The position numbers were made by a program, and so were the translations under genes. 64,000 nucleotides of DNA from Bacteroidota bacterium (GTDB taxonomy: Bacteria; Bacteroidota; Bacteroidia; Chitinophagales; Chitinophagaceae): contig JAFAFR010000043.1 in NCBI GenBank assembly GCA_023423405.1, forward strand, positions 640,535-704,534, given 5' to 3'. Positions 25,601 to 33,382 of the stretch are shown here, in pieces. Position 1 is the first letter of the stretch. Every line of letters starts with the position of its first letter. The notes below the pieces were generated by a model that searched no databases, was not told where the DNA came from, and saw only the letters and a list, made by a program, of their open reading frames with translations.

Positions 25601-26918
25601 CACCCTTGGCGAAATCATCAACTGTATCGTTCAAAGCTTCCTGCTGGCTTATAGCTTTCGCCGTAGAATCCCGCAACAGCAGGTAGGCAGACGCCAACGC
25701 TGTAATAGCTACCAAGATGGCACCTGCAGGATTGGCCAGCATAGCGGCAGTAAGGCCTCGTGTGGCAGTGGCAGCGCCTGTGGTAGCGGCGGCCTGTGCG
25801 CCCAAAGCAACAGTAGACGCGCCGGCGGCTGCCGTTTCCGCTATTGTAGCCGCCGTTTCCTTTTTCCGCATGAGCCCGAGCAGGTACACGTTCAGTGCTC
25901 CATTCTTCTGCAGGACGTTGGACACCTCCTGTACCCCATTGAGCAACGCCAGTGCCGTGGTGGCGCTCTTTATAACTTCGTCGGCCGCTTCCGTATTGTC
26001 GGTGAACATGCCAACCACCCCAGTAGCCGCCGTAAAACCGCCTACCAGTCCACGCAGACCACTGGCAAAAGCTTCCACGCCTGCAGTACTGTTGGCTGCC
26101 TGTTCCAAGCTGACCTTTACCGACGACATGGCTTCCTTAAGTTCCGCTGCCTGCTTGCGCCAGGTGTCGAACATCGGAGACTCAGGATTTTCCAGCATTT
26201 GCCGGGTCAACTGCGCCAGCTTCTGTCGCATGGATTCTACTTCCTGTCCTGCCTTGGTTACCTTGGTAGGATCCAGACCCGCCAGTTCAGTTTTCAATGC
26301 GCGGATCTGACTGGCCATTTCCTGACCGCTACCAGCTTTACGCTGCTCGTCGTTCAGTTTTTCATAGGTCTTTATAAGTTCAGCCAATGCTGCTTTTTTT
26401 CCCGCAATACTGTCTGCCGCAGGTGTGTCCGCCGGCGCATTCTGATTCGCGCGACTTTGATCGTATTCCTTCTGCGCTTCCGCCAGGGCTTTGGTTTGAT
26501 CGGTAATTACTTTAGTAGCACCAATGATCTGGGCAGAGGTTGTTTTGTATTCTTCCTGCGTAATCTTTCCCTGTGCGTAAGCCCTTGTGAGCGCGTCCTG
26601 CGCCTCGGCCACTTCGGCCAGTTTGGTTTCGAGCTCTACCAGGTCAACGATAAAATTACGGGTAGGCTCGTCCAGACCTTCGAATATTTTTCGCAGCCCG
26701 TCGAGCATCTGCGTGTCGATGAGGTCCGATATTTTAATCGGGTTTACCTTTACATCGTTCAACGCTTTCTCGGTTTCTTTGGCAGAAGCTTGCGCAGCCT
26801 TCGCCATATCTTCAAAACCTTTCTCGATCACCTTTTGCGCCATCTCGAAGACGTCAGTATTAATTGAGGCGTCCCATGCGAGAGGTGCCCCATCAGCGCC
26901 CGAAATTCTAACTGCCAT
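22665..26918 (-). CDS. tape measure protein
   Basis: The longest gene, 1417 codons. The protein has long coiled-coil stretches (about residues 60-290, 640-760 and 830-930), hydrophobic blocks near residues 285-305 and 385-410 (ANPAGAILVAITALASAYLL), and a Gly/Val/Ile segment near residue 1190 (VIGTAIGAVVGGIVGGVV). This pattern defines siphovirus tape measures, which set tail length and help DNA cross the membranes. By the usual scaling of about 0.15 nm per residue the tail would be near 200 nm; that is an estimate. It follows the tail chaperones as expected. Confidence 0.88.
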   Translation of the reverse strand: MAVRISGADGAPLAWDASINTDVFEMAQKVIEKGFEDMAKAAQASAKETEKALNDVKVNPIKISDLIDTQMLDGLRKIFEGLDEPTRNFIVDLVELETKLAEVAEAQDALTRAYAQGKITQEEYKTTSAQIIGATKVITDQTKALAEAQKEYDQSRANQNAPADTPAADSIAGKKAALAELIKTYEKLNDEQRKAGSGQEMASQIRALKTELAGLDPTKVTKAGQEVESMRQKLAQLTRQMLENPESPMFDTWRKQAAELKEAMSSVKVSLEQAANSTAGVEAFASGLRGLVGGFTAATGVVGMFTDNTEAADEVIKSATTALALLNGVQEVSNVLQKNGALNVYLLGLMRKKETAATIAETAAAGASTVALGAQAAATTGAATATRGLTAAMLANPAGAILVAITALASAYLLLRDSTAKAISQQEALNDTVDDFAKGATEAVKKTNDVKVAFDLARAGVISKEEALKKYNNNLGDSFGKAKNLTEAERLYAEKAPTFIKITALKAQAQALFAKAADETAKALTAQNEDHTTWWDKAKEAFINFTGVYGTGAGVILKAQEEGAAKAKELAEKNSKTLLKVGQETLEQAAKLAAEAKITFDPIDNEKEKKKKEKSHESEINALLNARKGLLEQINNLRRDADQSGLLKEASAIDKINERYDTAIRKIQAYNEKAEKFNASNPNKKVTAIGADEIARLEAARAEEVQNQTYKNNAGLYAKSLSDQQKLFEAYEDAKTEYGKQKADELYAAQMAGAATYLEFLTQQRETIAKDTTPEGFLNLEQRMKVVALEKEIEDEQGRARERGVQNQLAAYKRMLEATISYNDQKAAINKRYNELEAILAAQTNLDPKIRQEKKQMLEVQRKEELTALENDLARQSELYKVLNADLIKYTKEQLAERLKLLKKFAKEGYIIEKDGSKTILTPEMLAGLERGIASAESLNGTLDKTFGRLRIVGEGLSQIFSELGDSFGSSFLTDAGAAISGMVSQLNNLQLALKKTDDATQTSLNKIQAGATALVTLVTIVANSAKQRKAEVEAFYASVIQLQREYNLALNDQIRLQGELQANVFVNDYESRMLDGIKAAADAQTKYQEALAELNDAQVKLGQRNAVDWGNVGQGVLSGVTAGAAIGSVIPVIGTAIGAVVGGIVGGVVGLLGGKKKKEIWGSLLNEYPELIQKSIDGTEAFNEELAKSLISANLVDDKSRAILENIMDWNEKVKEAREQIKGVVEELAGSLGDDLRNSLVAAFKDGTDSAEAFGDSVNKVLENILSNLLFNQVFAKQFDELQKRMEASFDFGGDQSWVDDIAAFFEQAPSLIEEFNAAMQQANEESARRGLEVFAKKIAGDEDNSLTGAIKGMTQQQAELLAGQFGGLRITAFEQLAIAKSQLNTLNMIANNTSLLIQVEAYLRKIHVSGVKIAS

Positions 26919-26990
26919 GGCTTCGGTTTTGGTAAAAGTCAGTACCTGTGTAACGGTAGTCCTCCATAAGGTTTAACATCAGACTTTTTG

Positions 26991-27272
26991 TTATGAATTA
27001 TTGATAAATGCTGCTAATTCATCGGGAGATTCTATTTCCACGGCTTCCGCCTCCTCGTTTTCTTTCTTCGCCGAATACCGGGGTACTGTGGCAAGTAGCA
27101 TATTCAAATTGGTATAACTTACCCCCCACAAAACGAAGTCCCAGGAGAACCGGAAGTATTTAATCACCCCGCCAATGGTTGCCCAGGGGCTATTATCTCC
27201 CCCGTTCTCGGGCTCGTCCGCTACGCATTTGTCGCACCGGCAGTTGGTTTCGCCAGTATGTTCGCACTTTTT
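26991..27272 (-). CDS. tail assembly chaperone, frameshift extension (gpGT-like second half)
   Basis: This frame has no convincing start of its own; the first ATG (27386) lies deep inside the preceding chaperone gene. It is in the -1 frame relative to that gene and overlaps its end. A run of five A on the minus strand (27268-27272) allows AAA to slip back by one base, giving a fusion of about 240 residues. The extension carries a Cys-rich stretch (TNCRCDKCVADEPEN) and a conserved-looking WGVSYTNLNMLLATVPRY segment. Lambda-type gpGT arrangements between major tail and tape measure genes are the known precedent. Confidence 0.65.
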   Translation of the reverse strand, partial: KKCEHTGETNCRCDKCVADEPENGGDNSPWATIGGVIKYFRFSWDFVLWGVSYTNLNMLLATVPRYSAKKENEEAEAVEIESPDELAAFINNS

Positions 27273-27712
27273 ATGGAGACGATAGAAGTCATAAAAGACA
27301 GCATATCCATTTTGGAGATCACCAGCGCCACAGCTTGTTTCAGGTCCGCTGCTGTGAAATTTTCCCGCATGCAAGTCAGTAGCCACTCCGGAGGATCACT
27401 CTTTCTGTTGTGGATGCCCTGGGCCACACACATGAGAAGGCGTTCGCTGTCTGCAGCTACAGCTTTTAAACCCGACTCGACAAAGTTGCCAGTATCCAGG
27501 TATTTCGTCTCCATGTCAAGCAGCAACGGTGCGATTTTAATGAGAGACCCGTAAGTAATACCGGTAATCTCGAACACTCGCTTTTTCTTCTTAAGGCCTA
27601 TCCTTTGCAGCCATTCATGCAATCTGTTTTGTGGGCGAATGTCGATCTCTAAAACAACCGGTTTATCTGTCAAGACCTCAGCGGCTGCACTTAATACCTG
27701 GTTTGGTTCCAT
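27221..27712 (-). CDS. tail assembly chaperone (gpG-like)
   Basis: A 163-residue, helix-rich protein between the major tail gene and the tape measure, where siphoviruses encode the tail chaperone. It contains TGITYGSLIKIAPLLLDME and DLKQAVALVISKMDMLSFM. A short tail follows the putative slippery site at 27268-27272; most ribosomes would terminate at 27221-27223 and a minority would make the longer fusion. The assignment rests on location, size and the overlapping -1 frame. Confidence 0.65.
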   Translation of the reverse strand: MEPNQVLSAAAEVLTDKPVVLEIDIRPQNRLHEWLQRIGLKKKKRVFEITGITYGSLIKIAPLLLDMETKYLDTGNFVESGLKAVAADSERLLMCVAQGIHNRKSDPPEWLLTCMRENFTAADLKQAVALVISKMDMLSFMTSIVSIKSANILAKPTAGATNA

Positions 27713-27728
27713 GGCTTTATGGGTTATA

Positions 27729-27764
27729 TTAAAAAGCCCCGTTCTGAACAGGGCTTTCTTTTAA
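27729..27764. terminator. bidirectional-looking terminator after the major tail gene
   Basis: The stem AAGCCC/GGGCTT with an eleven-base loop is flanked by T-rich tracts on both strands. In the direction of late transcription it follows the major tail protein stop by 19 bases. It could cut back transcription so that major tail protein is made in excess over the chaperones and tape measure. Confidence 0.65.
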
Positions 27765-27782
27765 AATGCTTAAACTTGATTC

Positions 27783-28547
27783 TTATGCGGCATTCACCAG
27801 CACCATGCGTGCAATGCCTGCTTTTGTCGGCTGCAGCACAGTCGCAACAATGTCAATTTGCGAAAGCGCATCCTTGCGGAACTGCATAGACAGTTTACAT
27901 GTGATCTTGGCGCGGGGGATTTCGAGAAACCCACCCTGCTTCCATTCCACACGAAGTGACTGTTCAATCTCCGGCACGGCGTCCGGCGCCAGCCATTTAT
28001 CCCCCACAGGGCCAACCTCCGTAACGGCTACCTGGAAGCCCGAGCCAGAGCCGCCCAGGTTTGAGTTGACAGCACTCAGAGGCGTGCCAGACGCATACCC
28101 GCTGCCAGCTTTGCTGATCTGTACGGAGGTTACGACGCCGCCAGCAACAACAATGTTGGCTTTGGCACCTGAACCGGCACCACCGGTCAAGGGCACATCC
28201 CAGTATGAGCCGGATACGTAGCCGGAACCAGGTGTAATCGTGCCCAGCGTTTTGAGACCGCCGGCCACACCCACAACCTTGGTTCCGCCAAAAAGCCGTA
28301 CCAGGGTATCTGCAGAGTTGTCATAGCTTGACCAGTTAACCGTGATCTTATCAGCATCGGTTTTGATGCTCATGATAGGGCTGCTGCTTTCCTCGATGGT
28401 GAAATCCTGCAACGTGGCTTCTGTGGTTTCCATTTGTGCGGTACCGGTAACAGTATCACCGATTTGCACCAGAGAAGTACCCATATCGCCATCACCTGCG
28501 ATCTCACCCAATTTCATGGAGACAAGGCCCAATTTATACTTACCCAT
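27783..28547 (-). CDS. major tail protein (tube)
   Basis: A 254-residue protein. It starts MGKYKLGLVSMKLGEIAG and shows TESTLQDFTIEES-like strands near residue 45, followed by a Gly-rich inserted domain (about residues 95-175; SGYVSGSYWDVPLTGGAGSG). The C-terminal part returns to the tube fold (EWKQGGFLEIPRAKITCKL). Size, position before a terminator and before the chaperone pair fit a siphovirus tube protein with a surface Ig-like or decorating insertion. Confidence 0.72.
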   Translation of the reverse strand: MGKYKLGLVSMKLGEIAGDGDMGTSLVQIGDTVTGTAQMETTEATLQDFTIEESSSPIMSIKTDADKITVNWSSYDNSADTLVRLFGGTKVVGVAGGLKTLGTITPGSGYVSGSYWDVPLTGGAGSGAKANIVVAGGVVTSVQISKAGSGYASGTPLSAVNSNLGGSGSGFQVAVTEVGPVGDKWLAPDAVPEIEQSLRVEWKQGGFLEIPRAKITCKLSMQFRKDALSQIDIVATVLQPTKAGIARMVLVNAA

Positions 28548-28559
28548 GTCCTTAAATTT

Positions 28560-28970
28560 TTATAGGTTGATGTTGTAAAAGTTTACCCGAATGTTTACGT
28601 AGTGTTCGTTGATCTCCCGATCCGCGAACATGTGCTGTTGTTGAACCTCGTAACTGTATTTATCTGTGTACCCTTCCAGTTTTGATATGACTAATTCTGT
28701 AACCAATCGCAATGTTGCAAAGTCGGCCTGAGTGTTATCCTGCACACCACCATGCGAAAAAACAAGATTAGGCGCATGTACGTTGACGTTAGCTACAGCC
28801 GTTTGCAATTGCAGGTTATTCACTGGCAAGCAGCCAACCGTTATGTCAACTTTTCTGGAATCCAGAGGCCTATTCAGTTTATATACGTCGCCGGATATAG
28901 CAGCCTTCACCTCTGGCGCGTCCAGTGCCTGGTAAAGAATCTGTTCTATGTCCATTGTCGTAAGCATCAC
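28560..28970 (-). CDS. tail completion/tail terminator protein candidate
   Basis: A 136-residue protein directly upstream of the major tail gene. It begins with a short helix (MDIEQILYQALDAPEVKAAI) and has a beta-rich centre. Tail terminator proteins of this position (HK97/lambda gpU group) show the same order. Its start overlaps the preceding gp10-like gene by four bases (ATGA). Confidence 0.55.
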   Translation of the reverse strand: MMLTTMDIEQILYQALDAPEVKAAISGDVYKLNRPLDSRKVDITVGCLPVNNLQLQTAVANVNVHAPNLVFSHGGVQDNTQADFATLRLVTELVISKLEGYTDKYSYEVQQQHMFADREINEHYVNIRVNFYNINL

Positions 28971-29407
28971 TTCATCAGGTCTATTTTTCCCCTCATTCTG
29001 TTGATCGCCTCTTTCAACTCATTTTCAGCAAGGAGGGATGATGCAGTTATCACGTCGAAATTTTTACTCTCAACGTAGGCGGCATATTCCATTCCGGCTA
29101 CTACGATCAAAACCAAACCCCGGGGAAATAGCAAAGCGTGTTCACTGATTACTTTCTTTGCGGCATCCCCGCCGGTATTATTGTTAGCCTGTTCGTAAAC
29201 CGGGTTGCCATTTTTGAAAATGGTATACCCAATCGAATTCCGCAGGTTACCGGTCCGGTCCGTGAAATTTGCTCGTTCCCGGGCATTTTTTACAAAGCGC
29301 TCACCGACGTATTTCAACCGGTTGAGTACGGCCAGTTCAATCCGTTCAATTCGTTCAGCTACCTGTCGTTTTAGGTCCTCCTTGTTGAATTTTTGATTGA
29401 ACTTCAT
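28967..29407 (-). CDS. HK97 gp10-like tail component
   Basis: A 146-residue protein with a helical N-terminus (KRQVAERIERIELAVLNRLK) and the typical AREARANFTDRTGNLRNSIGY-like segment at about residues 45-60, where NFTDRTGNLRNSIGY is seen directly. HK97 gp10-type proteins join the head-tail connector to the tail. It overlaps both neighbours by four bases. Confidence 0.72.
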   Translation of the reverse strand: MKFNQKFNKEDLKRQVAERIERIELAVLNRLKYVGERFVKNARERANFTDRTGNLRNSIGYTIFKNGNPVYEQANNNTGGDAAKKVISEHALLFPRGLVLIVVAGMEYAAYVESKNFDVITASSLLAENELKEAINRMRGKIDLMK

Positions 29408-29739
29408 AGCCAGATTCTCACGTGCATTTGCCCGATGGAAACCCTCTTAACCGTATCAATCGCGAATACTTCGCCCTGGGCGTTCATCAGCTCAACGGCG
29501 GTTCCCGCCGGCGGTATCTCACTTTGGTTCTCGCAATACACCACCCACGTATAGTCCACTCGCGCGCTATTCGCCCCCCGCTTCAAATAATCTGCGCCAG
29601 CAGGCTCTGCGCCAGCAGGCTCTGCGCGGCATGTCAACTCAACGTGTACCGGCTCACCGGGAATCAAATCCCCTTTCATGTCTTTAAAAGCTGGACCGCT
29701 AACTGTGAATATTGCCGTATGCGGAAAGCGTTCTACCAC
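29404..29739 (-). CDS. head closure/connector protein candidate
   Basis: A 111-residue beta-rich protein (EVFAIDTVKRVSIGQMHVRIWL at the end, given in part) in the position of the stopper or head-closure protein. It carries an in-frame duplication AEPAGAEPAGA encoded by a 15-bp tandem repeat at 29591-29620, absent from any expected fold core, so it is probably a surface loop. It overlaps the next connector gene by seven bases. Confidence 0.55.
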   Translation of the reverse strand: MVERFPHTAIFTVSGPAFKDMKGDLIPGEPVHVELTCRAEPAGAEPAGADYLKRGANSARVDYTWVVYCENQSEIPPAGTAVELMNAQGEVFAIDTVKRVSIGQMHVRIWL

Positions 29740-30068
29740 CGGTTTGCAGATTTAACTTTCGGTAGCAGGTTTACCGGATTCACACCCTCTCCGCCTAAAG
29801 CACCAGCCAGATTATTTTCAAGCCAGGCTATTCGGTTTGTCAAGGCATCCTTATCGATGTCGTACGAAAAACCGCCTTCTTCTTCACCACTTACGACTAC
29901 TGAACGCAATACATTAACCGTAGCCTGGTCAATCCTCTGGCGCACGTCCTCAGATCCGGTGTAGAGATCACCGGCTGGCAGCCTCACATCCAGCAAAGCT
30001 TTCTCCAGGGTAAGGGCATCCATGCCTGGGATTTGAACGGCAACGGTTAATGCTTGCAGTATTGTCAT
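29733..30068 (-). CDS. head-tail connector (adaptor) protein candidate
   Basis: A 111-residue helical protein following the major capsid gene by 12 bases. Such genes usually encode the gp6/gp15-like adaptor. It contains DVRQRIDQATVNVLRSV and ALTNRIAWLENNLAGAL. The call rests on gene order and predicted all-helical character. Confidence 0.55.
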   Translation of the reverse strand: MTILQALTVAVQIPGMDALTLEKALLDVRLPAGDLYTGSEDVRQRIDQATVNVLRSVVVSGEEEGGFSYDIDKDALTNRIAWLENNLAGALGGEGVNPVNLLPKVKSANRW

Positions 30069-30080
30069 ATCAAAGAGCTG

Positions 30081-31169
30081 TTACGGAGTTGTATCCAGCA
30101 GGTAGATACCATCTATGGCTTCGAGACCGGGGAAGGCGTTAAATTCTGCTTTCGTGTACTCCCCAAAAGGTTCGTTCTGCTTCCACTTCGAAATCAGTGC
30201 GCGCTTAAACGTGGCATAAGACACCTGAGACACCGGCTGCAACTGTTCGATGGCCACCGCGTTGTGGATAACGCCCAACTTACCGTCCGGTATAAACGAC
30301 ACGTTGTCAGCCGCGAACGGACGAACCGGAGTGATTACTCCGTCTTTCTCCACACCGATAACCGCGTCCACGATCTCAATCACCGGCAACAGGTTGGCCT
30401 GCAGGTATTCGTTGACCTGGTCCAATGTGGGGGTGATCTGATCTTTGCTGTTGATGCGCAAGAATCCGGAAATCATGTTACGGGTTTCCGTGGCCGCTGC
30501 CAGTTTGATGAACAGCGCACGCGGCATCAACATTTTTGCGAACGCTTTACCAGCATCTTGGCCAGCGGTCACTACGTTCACGATGTCCGTGATAGGTGTT
30601 GCTGTGGCTGATGTCGCCCAGTTTACAGCCGCCGTCTTCTTGTTGGCTGCCGGCATCAGCAGGTCGATGGCGGTTGGCGCTACGATACCATCCGGGTTAT
30701 TGTCGGCGGTGATGGTGATCTGACCGGTTGAAAGGGCCTCTAACACCATCAGGTCTATTTTCTTCCCAACGCTATCGCCTACGCGCCTCACGTCGCCGAA
30801 CATAAGATCCAACAGCATGGCTTTTTTTGTCTCATCCGAGACAGTCAACGCCTGCATGTTGAGGTAATTCCGGTAGTCAGTTTCGCTCATCTTAATCATT
30901 TCCTTGATGGCGGGAACTTCCCCGGTAAGCTTTTCCAACCCAGGCCGGCTACGCATCGGCGTACGGCCGTCACGATCAACGATAGACGCGGCTGCTTCGA
31001 TCCGGGAACGGCCGATAGCGGTCACATACGAGAGAGAAGAAGTCGGGATGCCGAAATCGAAATATTTTTCAAACCAGGTAGGTGCGAACTTGTCAGCGGA
31101 CTTATCCACCATTACCTGCAGCTTGCCGGCATAAGCACCGAAAATGCTTTTAATTTTTTCTGCTGCCAT
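30081..31169 (-). CDS. major capsid protein
   Basis: A 362-residue protein in the expected place after scaffold and decoration-like genes. It contains LSYVTAIGRSRIEAAASIVDRD, MKEMIKMSETDYRNYLN-like helix, and C-terminal strands with EVDAVIGVEKDGV-type turns (VDAVIGVEKDGVITPVRPF seen directly). These fit an HK97-fold capsid made without an N-terminal delta domain, with a separate scaffold. The highest-expressed structural gene is expected here. Confidence 0.8.
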   Translation of the reverse strand: MAAEKIKSIFGAYAGKLQVMVDKSADKFAPTWFEKYFDFGIPTSSLSYVTAIGRSRIEAAASIVDRDGRTPMRSRPGLEKLTGEVPAIKEMIKMSETDYRNYLNMQALTVSDETKKAMLLDLMFGDVRRVGDSVGKKIDLMVLEALSTGQITITADNNPDGIVAPTAIDLLMPAANKKTAAVNWATSATATPITDIVNVVTAGQDAGKAFAKMLMPRALFIKLAAATETRNMISGFLRINSKDQITPTLDQVNEYLQANLLPVIEIVDAVIGVEKDGVITPVRPFAADNVSFIPDGKLGVIHNAVAIEQLQPVSQVSYATFKRALISKWKQNEPFGEYTKAEFNAFPGLEAIDGIYLLDTTP

Positions 31170-31192
31170 ATACTTTTAGTTGTGCAGGTTGA

Positions 31193-31780
31193 TTAATAAG
31201 AGTTGCTGAAAAGGATGGTCGGTAACAGCGATTGCAGGTTGGGGCTGTTTACCGGTGCCCGGCGCTGGTAAATAGTGCCCCGGATCACAACCGACAGGCT
31301 TTCATTGACGCCTATGTTGGTTTCTTCGTACAGCAGCCCTTTCGGCGTTGCAATAAAGGCACCTGCAGAAGCACCGGAAGCGGCCGATTGAAACAAGGCA
31401 TCACCTGCGGACAGGTTAACACCCAAGGTTGTACCCAATGTAATCGCGTCGTAAGCGGCATTGCTTTTATCTATACCAGTGATGGCATAAGAAGCGCTAC
31501 CGACGGAACGGGCGAGGAACTCACCTGTAACCAGGTTATGCCCTTTTTCCACTTGATAAACGGTTGCTACGTTGGTTGCAGAAGCGTACAACTTGGCCAT
31601 CTTCACCGGCTTTGCCAATCGGGTAGCTTCATTAAAGCTGATCGGTGTACCGGCTAAGATTTTTTCACCAGCCGTCAGGCTAGTGGTGTCCAGTGTAAAA
31701 CCTCCCAACGCGTTTTCGAGCACGTTGATCCAAATGGGGATACCTCCTGATACGGTTTCTTTCTTTGTAACTAATCCCAT
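31193..31780 (-). CDS. head fibre/decoration-like protein
   Basis: A 195-residue, Ala/Thr/Gly-rich beta protein between scaffold and major capsid. Segments such as EKGHNLVTGEFLARSVGSAS and TTLGVNLSAGDALF resemble phage head fibre or capsid-decoration proteins. It may bind the capsid surface. The assignment is from position and composition. Confidence 0.6.
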   Translation of the reverse strand: MGLVTKKETVSGGIPIWINVLENALGGFTLDTTSLTAGEKILAGTPISFNEATRLAKPVKMAKLYASATNVATVYQVEKGHNLVTGEFLARSVGSASYAITGIDKSNAAYDAITLGTTLGVNLSAGDALFQSAASGASAGAFIATPKGLLYEETNIGVNESLSVVIRGTIYQRRAPVNSPNLQSLLPTILFSNSY

Positions 31781-31800
31781 TGTTGGAGTTTTTTAATAGT

Positions 31801-32439
31801 TTACTTTTTATCAGCACTCGCCCACGCGGTAATGTCAGCTTCAACGTTATCAGACCTCCCCTCGCTGCCCAGAGGCTTTGCTATGCTGCTCAGACTGCCA
31901 TTGCTTACCCCCTGCCGGATTTCGGTATAATCCTTTTCCATCTCGGTAATAAGCGCGTCAATTTGATCTTCGCTTTCTGCAACGCGGCCCTTTGTTAAGG
32001 CCAGTGGCAATTTTTTCTCCTCCACTTTTTTCATAAAAGCATCCTGCACCTTCTGACGCTGTTCTTTCTTTTCCAGGTCGTCCAGTTTTTTGCGAAGTGC
32101 GGCGACCTCACTTTTAATTTCATCATCATCTGCGTTCTGGTCTTTACCCTCCGCAGATGCCGATTCAGCAGATTTACTTTTTTCTTTGAAATCGAATTTT
32201 TCCCGAAGAGTACGTTCGTGGGTCTGCTGCGCAGCGGTAGCCCGGCGGTCGCCCTCTTTTTGAAGGAATGTTGCGAATTCAGTAACGGGGATCGGGGATT
32301 TTTCCAGTTCGTCTACAACGCCCTGGATCTGATCATCAGTTGTTGCCTTTACCGCCAGTTTATCGGCTAAAAGCCCCAACAATTCGTTTGACAGCCCTGA
32401 AAGTTTCTTTTTAAGTTCTGCCAGTATTTTTTCGCGCAT
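31801..32439 (-). CDS. capsid scaffolding-like protein
   Basis: A 212-residue, highly charged, mostly coiled-coil protein (for example SEVAALRKKLDDLEKKEQRQ) with helical N- and C-termini. It lies just upstream of the capsid genes, as scaffolds do. It lacks a protease motif. The 144 bp between it and the plus-strand cassette at 32584 hold two inverted repeats. Confidence 0.7.
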   Translation of the reverse strand: MREKILAELKKKLSGLSNELLGLLADKLAVKATTDDQIQGVVDELEKSPIPVTEFATFLQKEGDRRATAAQQTHERTLREKFDFKEKSKSAESASAEGKDQNADDDEIKSEVAALRKKLDDLEKKEQRQKVQDAFMKKVEEKKLPLALTKGRVAESEDQIDALITEMEKDYTEIRQGVSNGSLSSIAKPLGSEGRSDNVEADITAWASADKK

Positions 32440-32494
32440 ACACTTAATGGGTTTTGTGCTGACGCAAACCTATTTTTTGCGCGGCCAAGGCAGA

Positions 32495-32529
32495 ATTTTA
32501 ACAGATAACAATGGGCCCGTTGTTAAAAT
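32495..32529. repeat. nested inverted repeats upstream of the plus-strand cassette
   Basis: ATTTTAACA (32495-32503) is perfectly complementary to TGTTAAAAT (32521-32529). Inside it, 32507-32524 is a near-perfect 18-bp palindrome centred on GGGCCC. This could be an operator for the divergent region or an RNA hairpin that affects read-through of late transcription. Confidence 0.5.
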
Positions 32530-32533
32530 AAAT

Positions 32534-32562
32534 TTGGAAATATAGCGAAAACGCTATATTTT
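32534..32562 (+). promoter_or_regulatory. promoter with overlapping dyad for the head-region cassette
   Basis: TTG (32534-32536), an 18-bp spacer and TATATTTT (32555-32562) approximate the Bacteroidota consensus. A perfect 10-bp dyad (32538-32547 with 32552-32561, four-base loop) covers spacer and -7 box, so a regulator bound there would block the promoter. Confidence 0.5.
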
Positions 32563-32583
32563 TACTATATCAAAGAAATCAAA

Positions 32584-32889
32584 ATGACATCAAGTCAAAA
32601 CGCAAGAGAAAAAGCAGCAGATCTTCTGTCAAAAGGTGAAATAACCGCATCCCAGGCTAACGTGTTAATGGTTCAGATGGAGGGCATTCGCGTTATTGTC
32701 GGCAAAATTCCGTCGGATGTCCGTAAAGCCTTGAACGAAGCCGTAAAAGCCGGAAAGCTGGGACACCTAAAGAAAAAGGGTCTCCGACCGGAGATTTACC
32801 ACCACATCAACGCCAGAGCCCGCGCACTGGAATCTCAGGAGCGCATATTCCGGGAAAGTATTGGTAGACTGAAAAATTGTTTCGCATAA
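32584..32889 (+). CDS. small basic helical protein, unknown
   Basis: A 101-residue protein with KGEITASQANVLMVQMEGI, KIPSDVRKALNEAVKAG and HINARARALESQERIF. It is helical and basic, possibly nucleic-acid binding. It is the first gene of a five-gene cassette read against the surrounding head operon. It has its own promoter, so it should be made in the lysogen or early. Function is unknown. Confidence 0.6.
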   Translation: MTSSQNAREKAADLLSKGEITASQANVLMVQMEGIRVIVGKIPSDVRKALNEAVKAGKLGHLKKKGLRPEIYHHINARARALESQERIFRESIGRLKNCFA

Positions 32890-32914
32890 AATACACAACC
32901 CTAAACGAAATAGC

Positions 32915-33100
32915 ATGAACTTAATTAACTACGCCACCCTTGCAAGCAGTACCGCCGATATGTTTATGACCGGAAAAATAAAAAGCCAAAAAGACATTGT
33001 GGAAGTTGCCAAAGTATGGATGTCTGATCTTGGGGTTGATTTTAGAACAGCCCTGGTACTGATCCATAACCTGGTCAGTAAGCTTGCTGCCATTAACTGA
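32915..33100 (+). CDS. small protein (61 aa), unknown
   Basis: A 61-residue helical protein (SQKDIVEVAKVWMSDLGVDF) 25 bp after the first cassette gene. No motif was recognised. Good start context and tight spacing support it as a gene. Confidence 0.5.
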   Translation: MNLINYATLASSTADMFMTGKIKSQKDIVEVAKVWMSDLGVDFRTALVLIHNLVSKLAAIN

Positions 33101-33107
33101 ATATTTT

Positions 33108-33140
33108 TTGACTTTTATTGTACCGTTTTAGCTATATTTG
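33108..33140 (+). promoter_or_regulatory. internal promoter of the head-region cassette
   Basis: TATATTTG at 33133-33140 is a perfect -7 match. A TTG lies 22 bp upstream (33108-33110), one base longer than ideal. It would drive the HTH gene starting at 33155. Confidence 0.5.
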
Positions 33141-33154
33141 TCGAAATACAGACT

Positions 33155-33376
33155 GTGGCAAAAAAGCAGCTTACCATTGCCGAATACGTGACGAAGTATA
33201 AAGTCAACAAAGCCCATCTGGCTGAAAAGGTGGGTATTCCCGTCGGCTCGATTAAGAACAAACTATTCCTGCCTGCCTGGCGGCTGATGCCCGACGAGGA
33301 AAAACGTATCCTTAACTATTTTGAAGCAATGGCGGCTGATGTTGCTAACATAAAATTGGAACAGCAGGAAAAATAA
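33155..33376 (+). CDS. small HTH protein, unknown target
   Basis: A 73-residue protein with a GTG start. LTIAEYVTKYKVNKAHLAEKVGIPVGSIKNK (read as two helices and a turn) resembles an XRE/AraC-like minimal helix-turn-helix. It has its own promoter and sits amid head genes in antisense. It could regulate the cassette through the dyads at 32495-32561. Confidence 0.55.
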   Translation: MAKKQLTIAEYVTKYKVNKAHLAEKVGIPVGSIKNKLFLPAWRLMPDEEKRILNYFEAMAADVANIKLEQQEK

Positions 33377-33382
33377 TACCTC

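Noticed and set aside
26991..27386. Independent gene starting at ATG 27386
   Set aside because: The start lies deep in the upstream chaperone gene without context; a -1 frameshift fusion explains the frame better.
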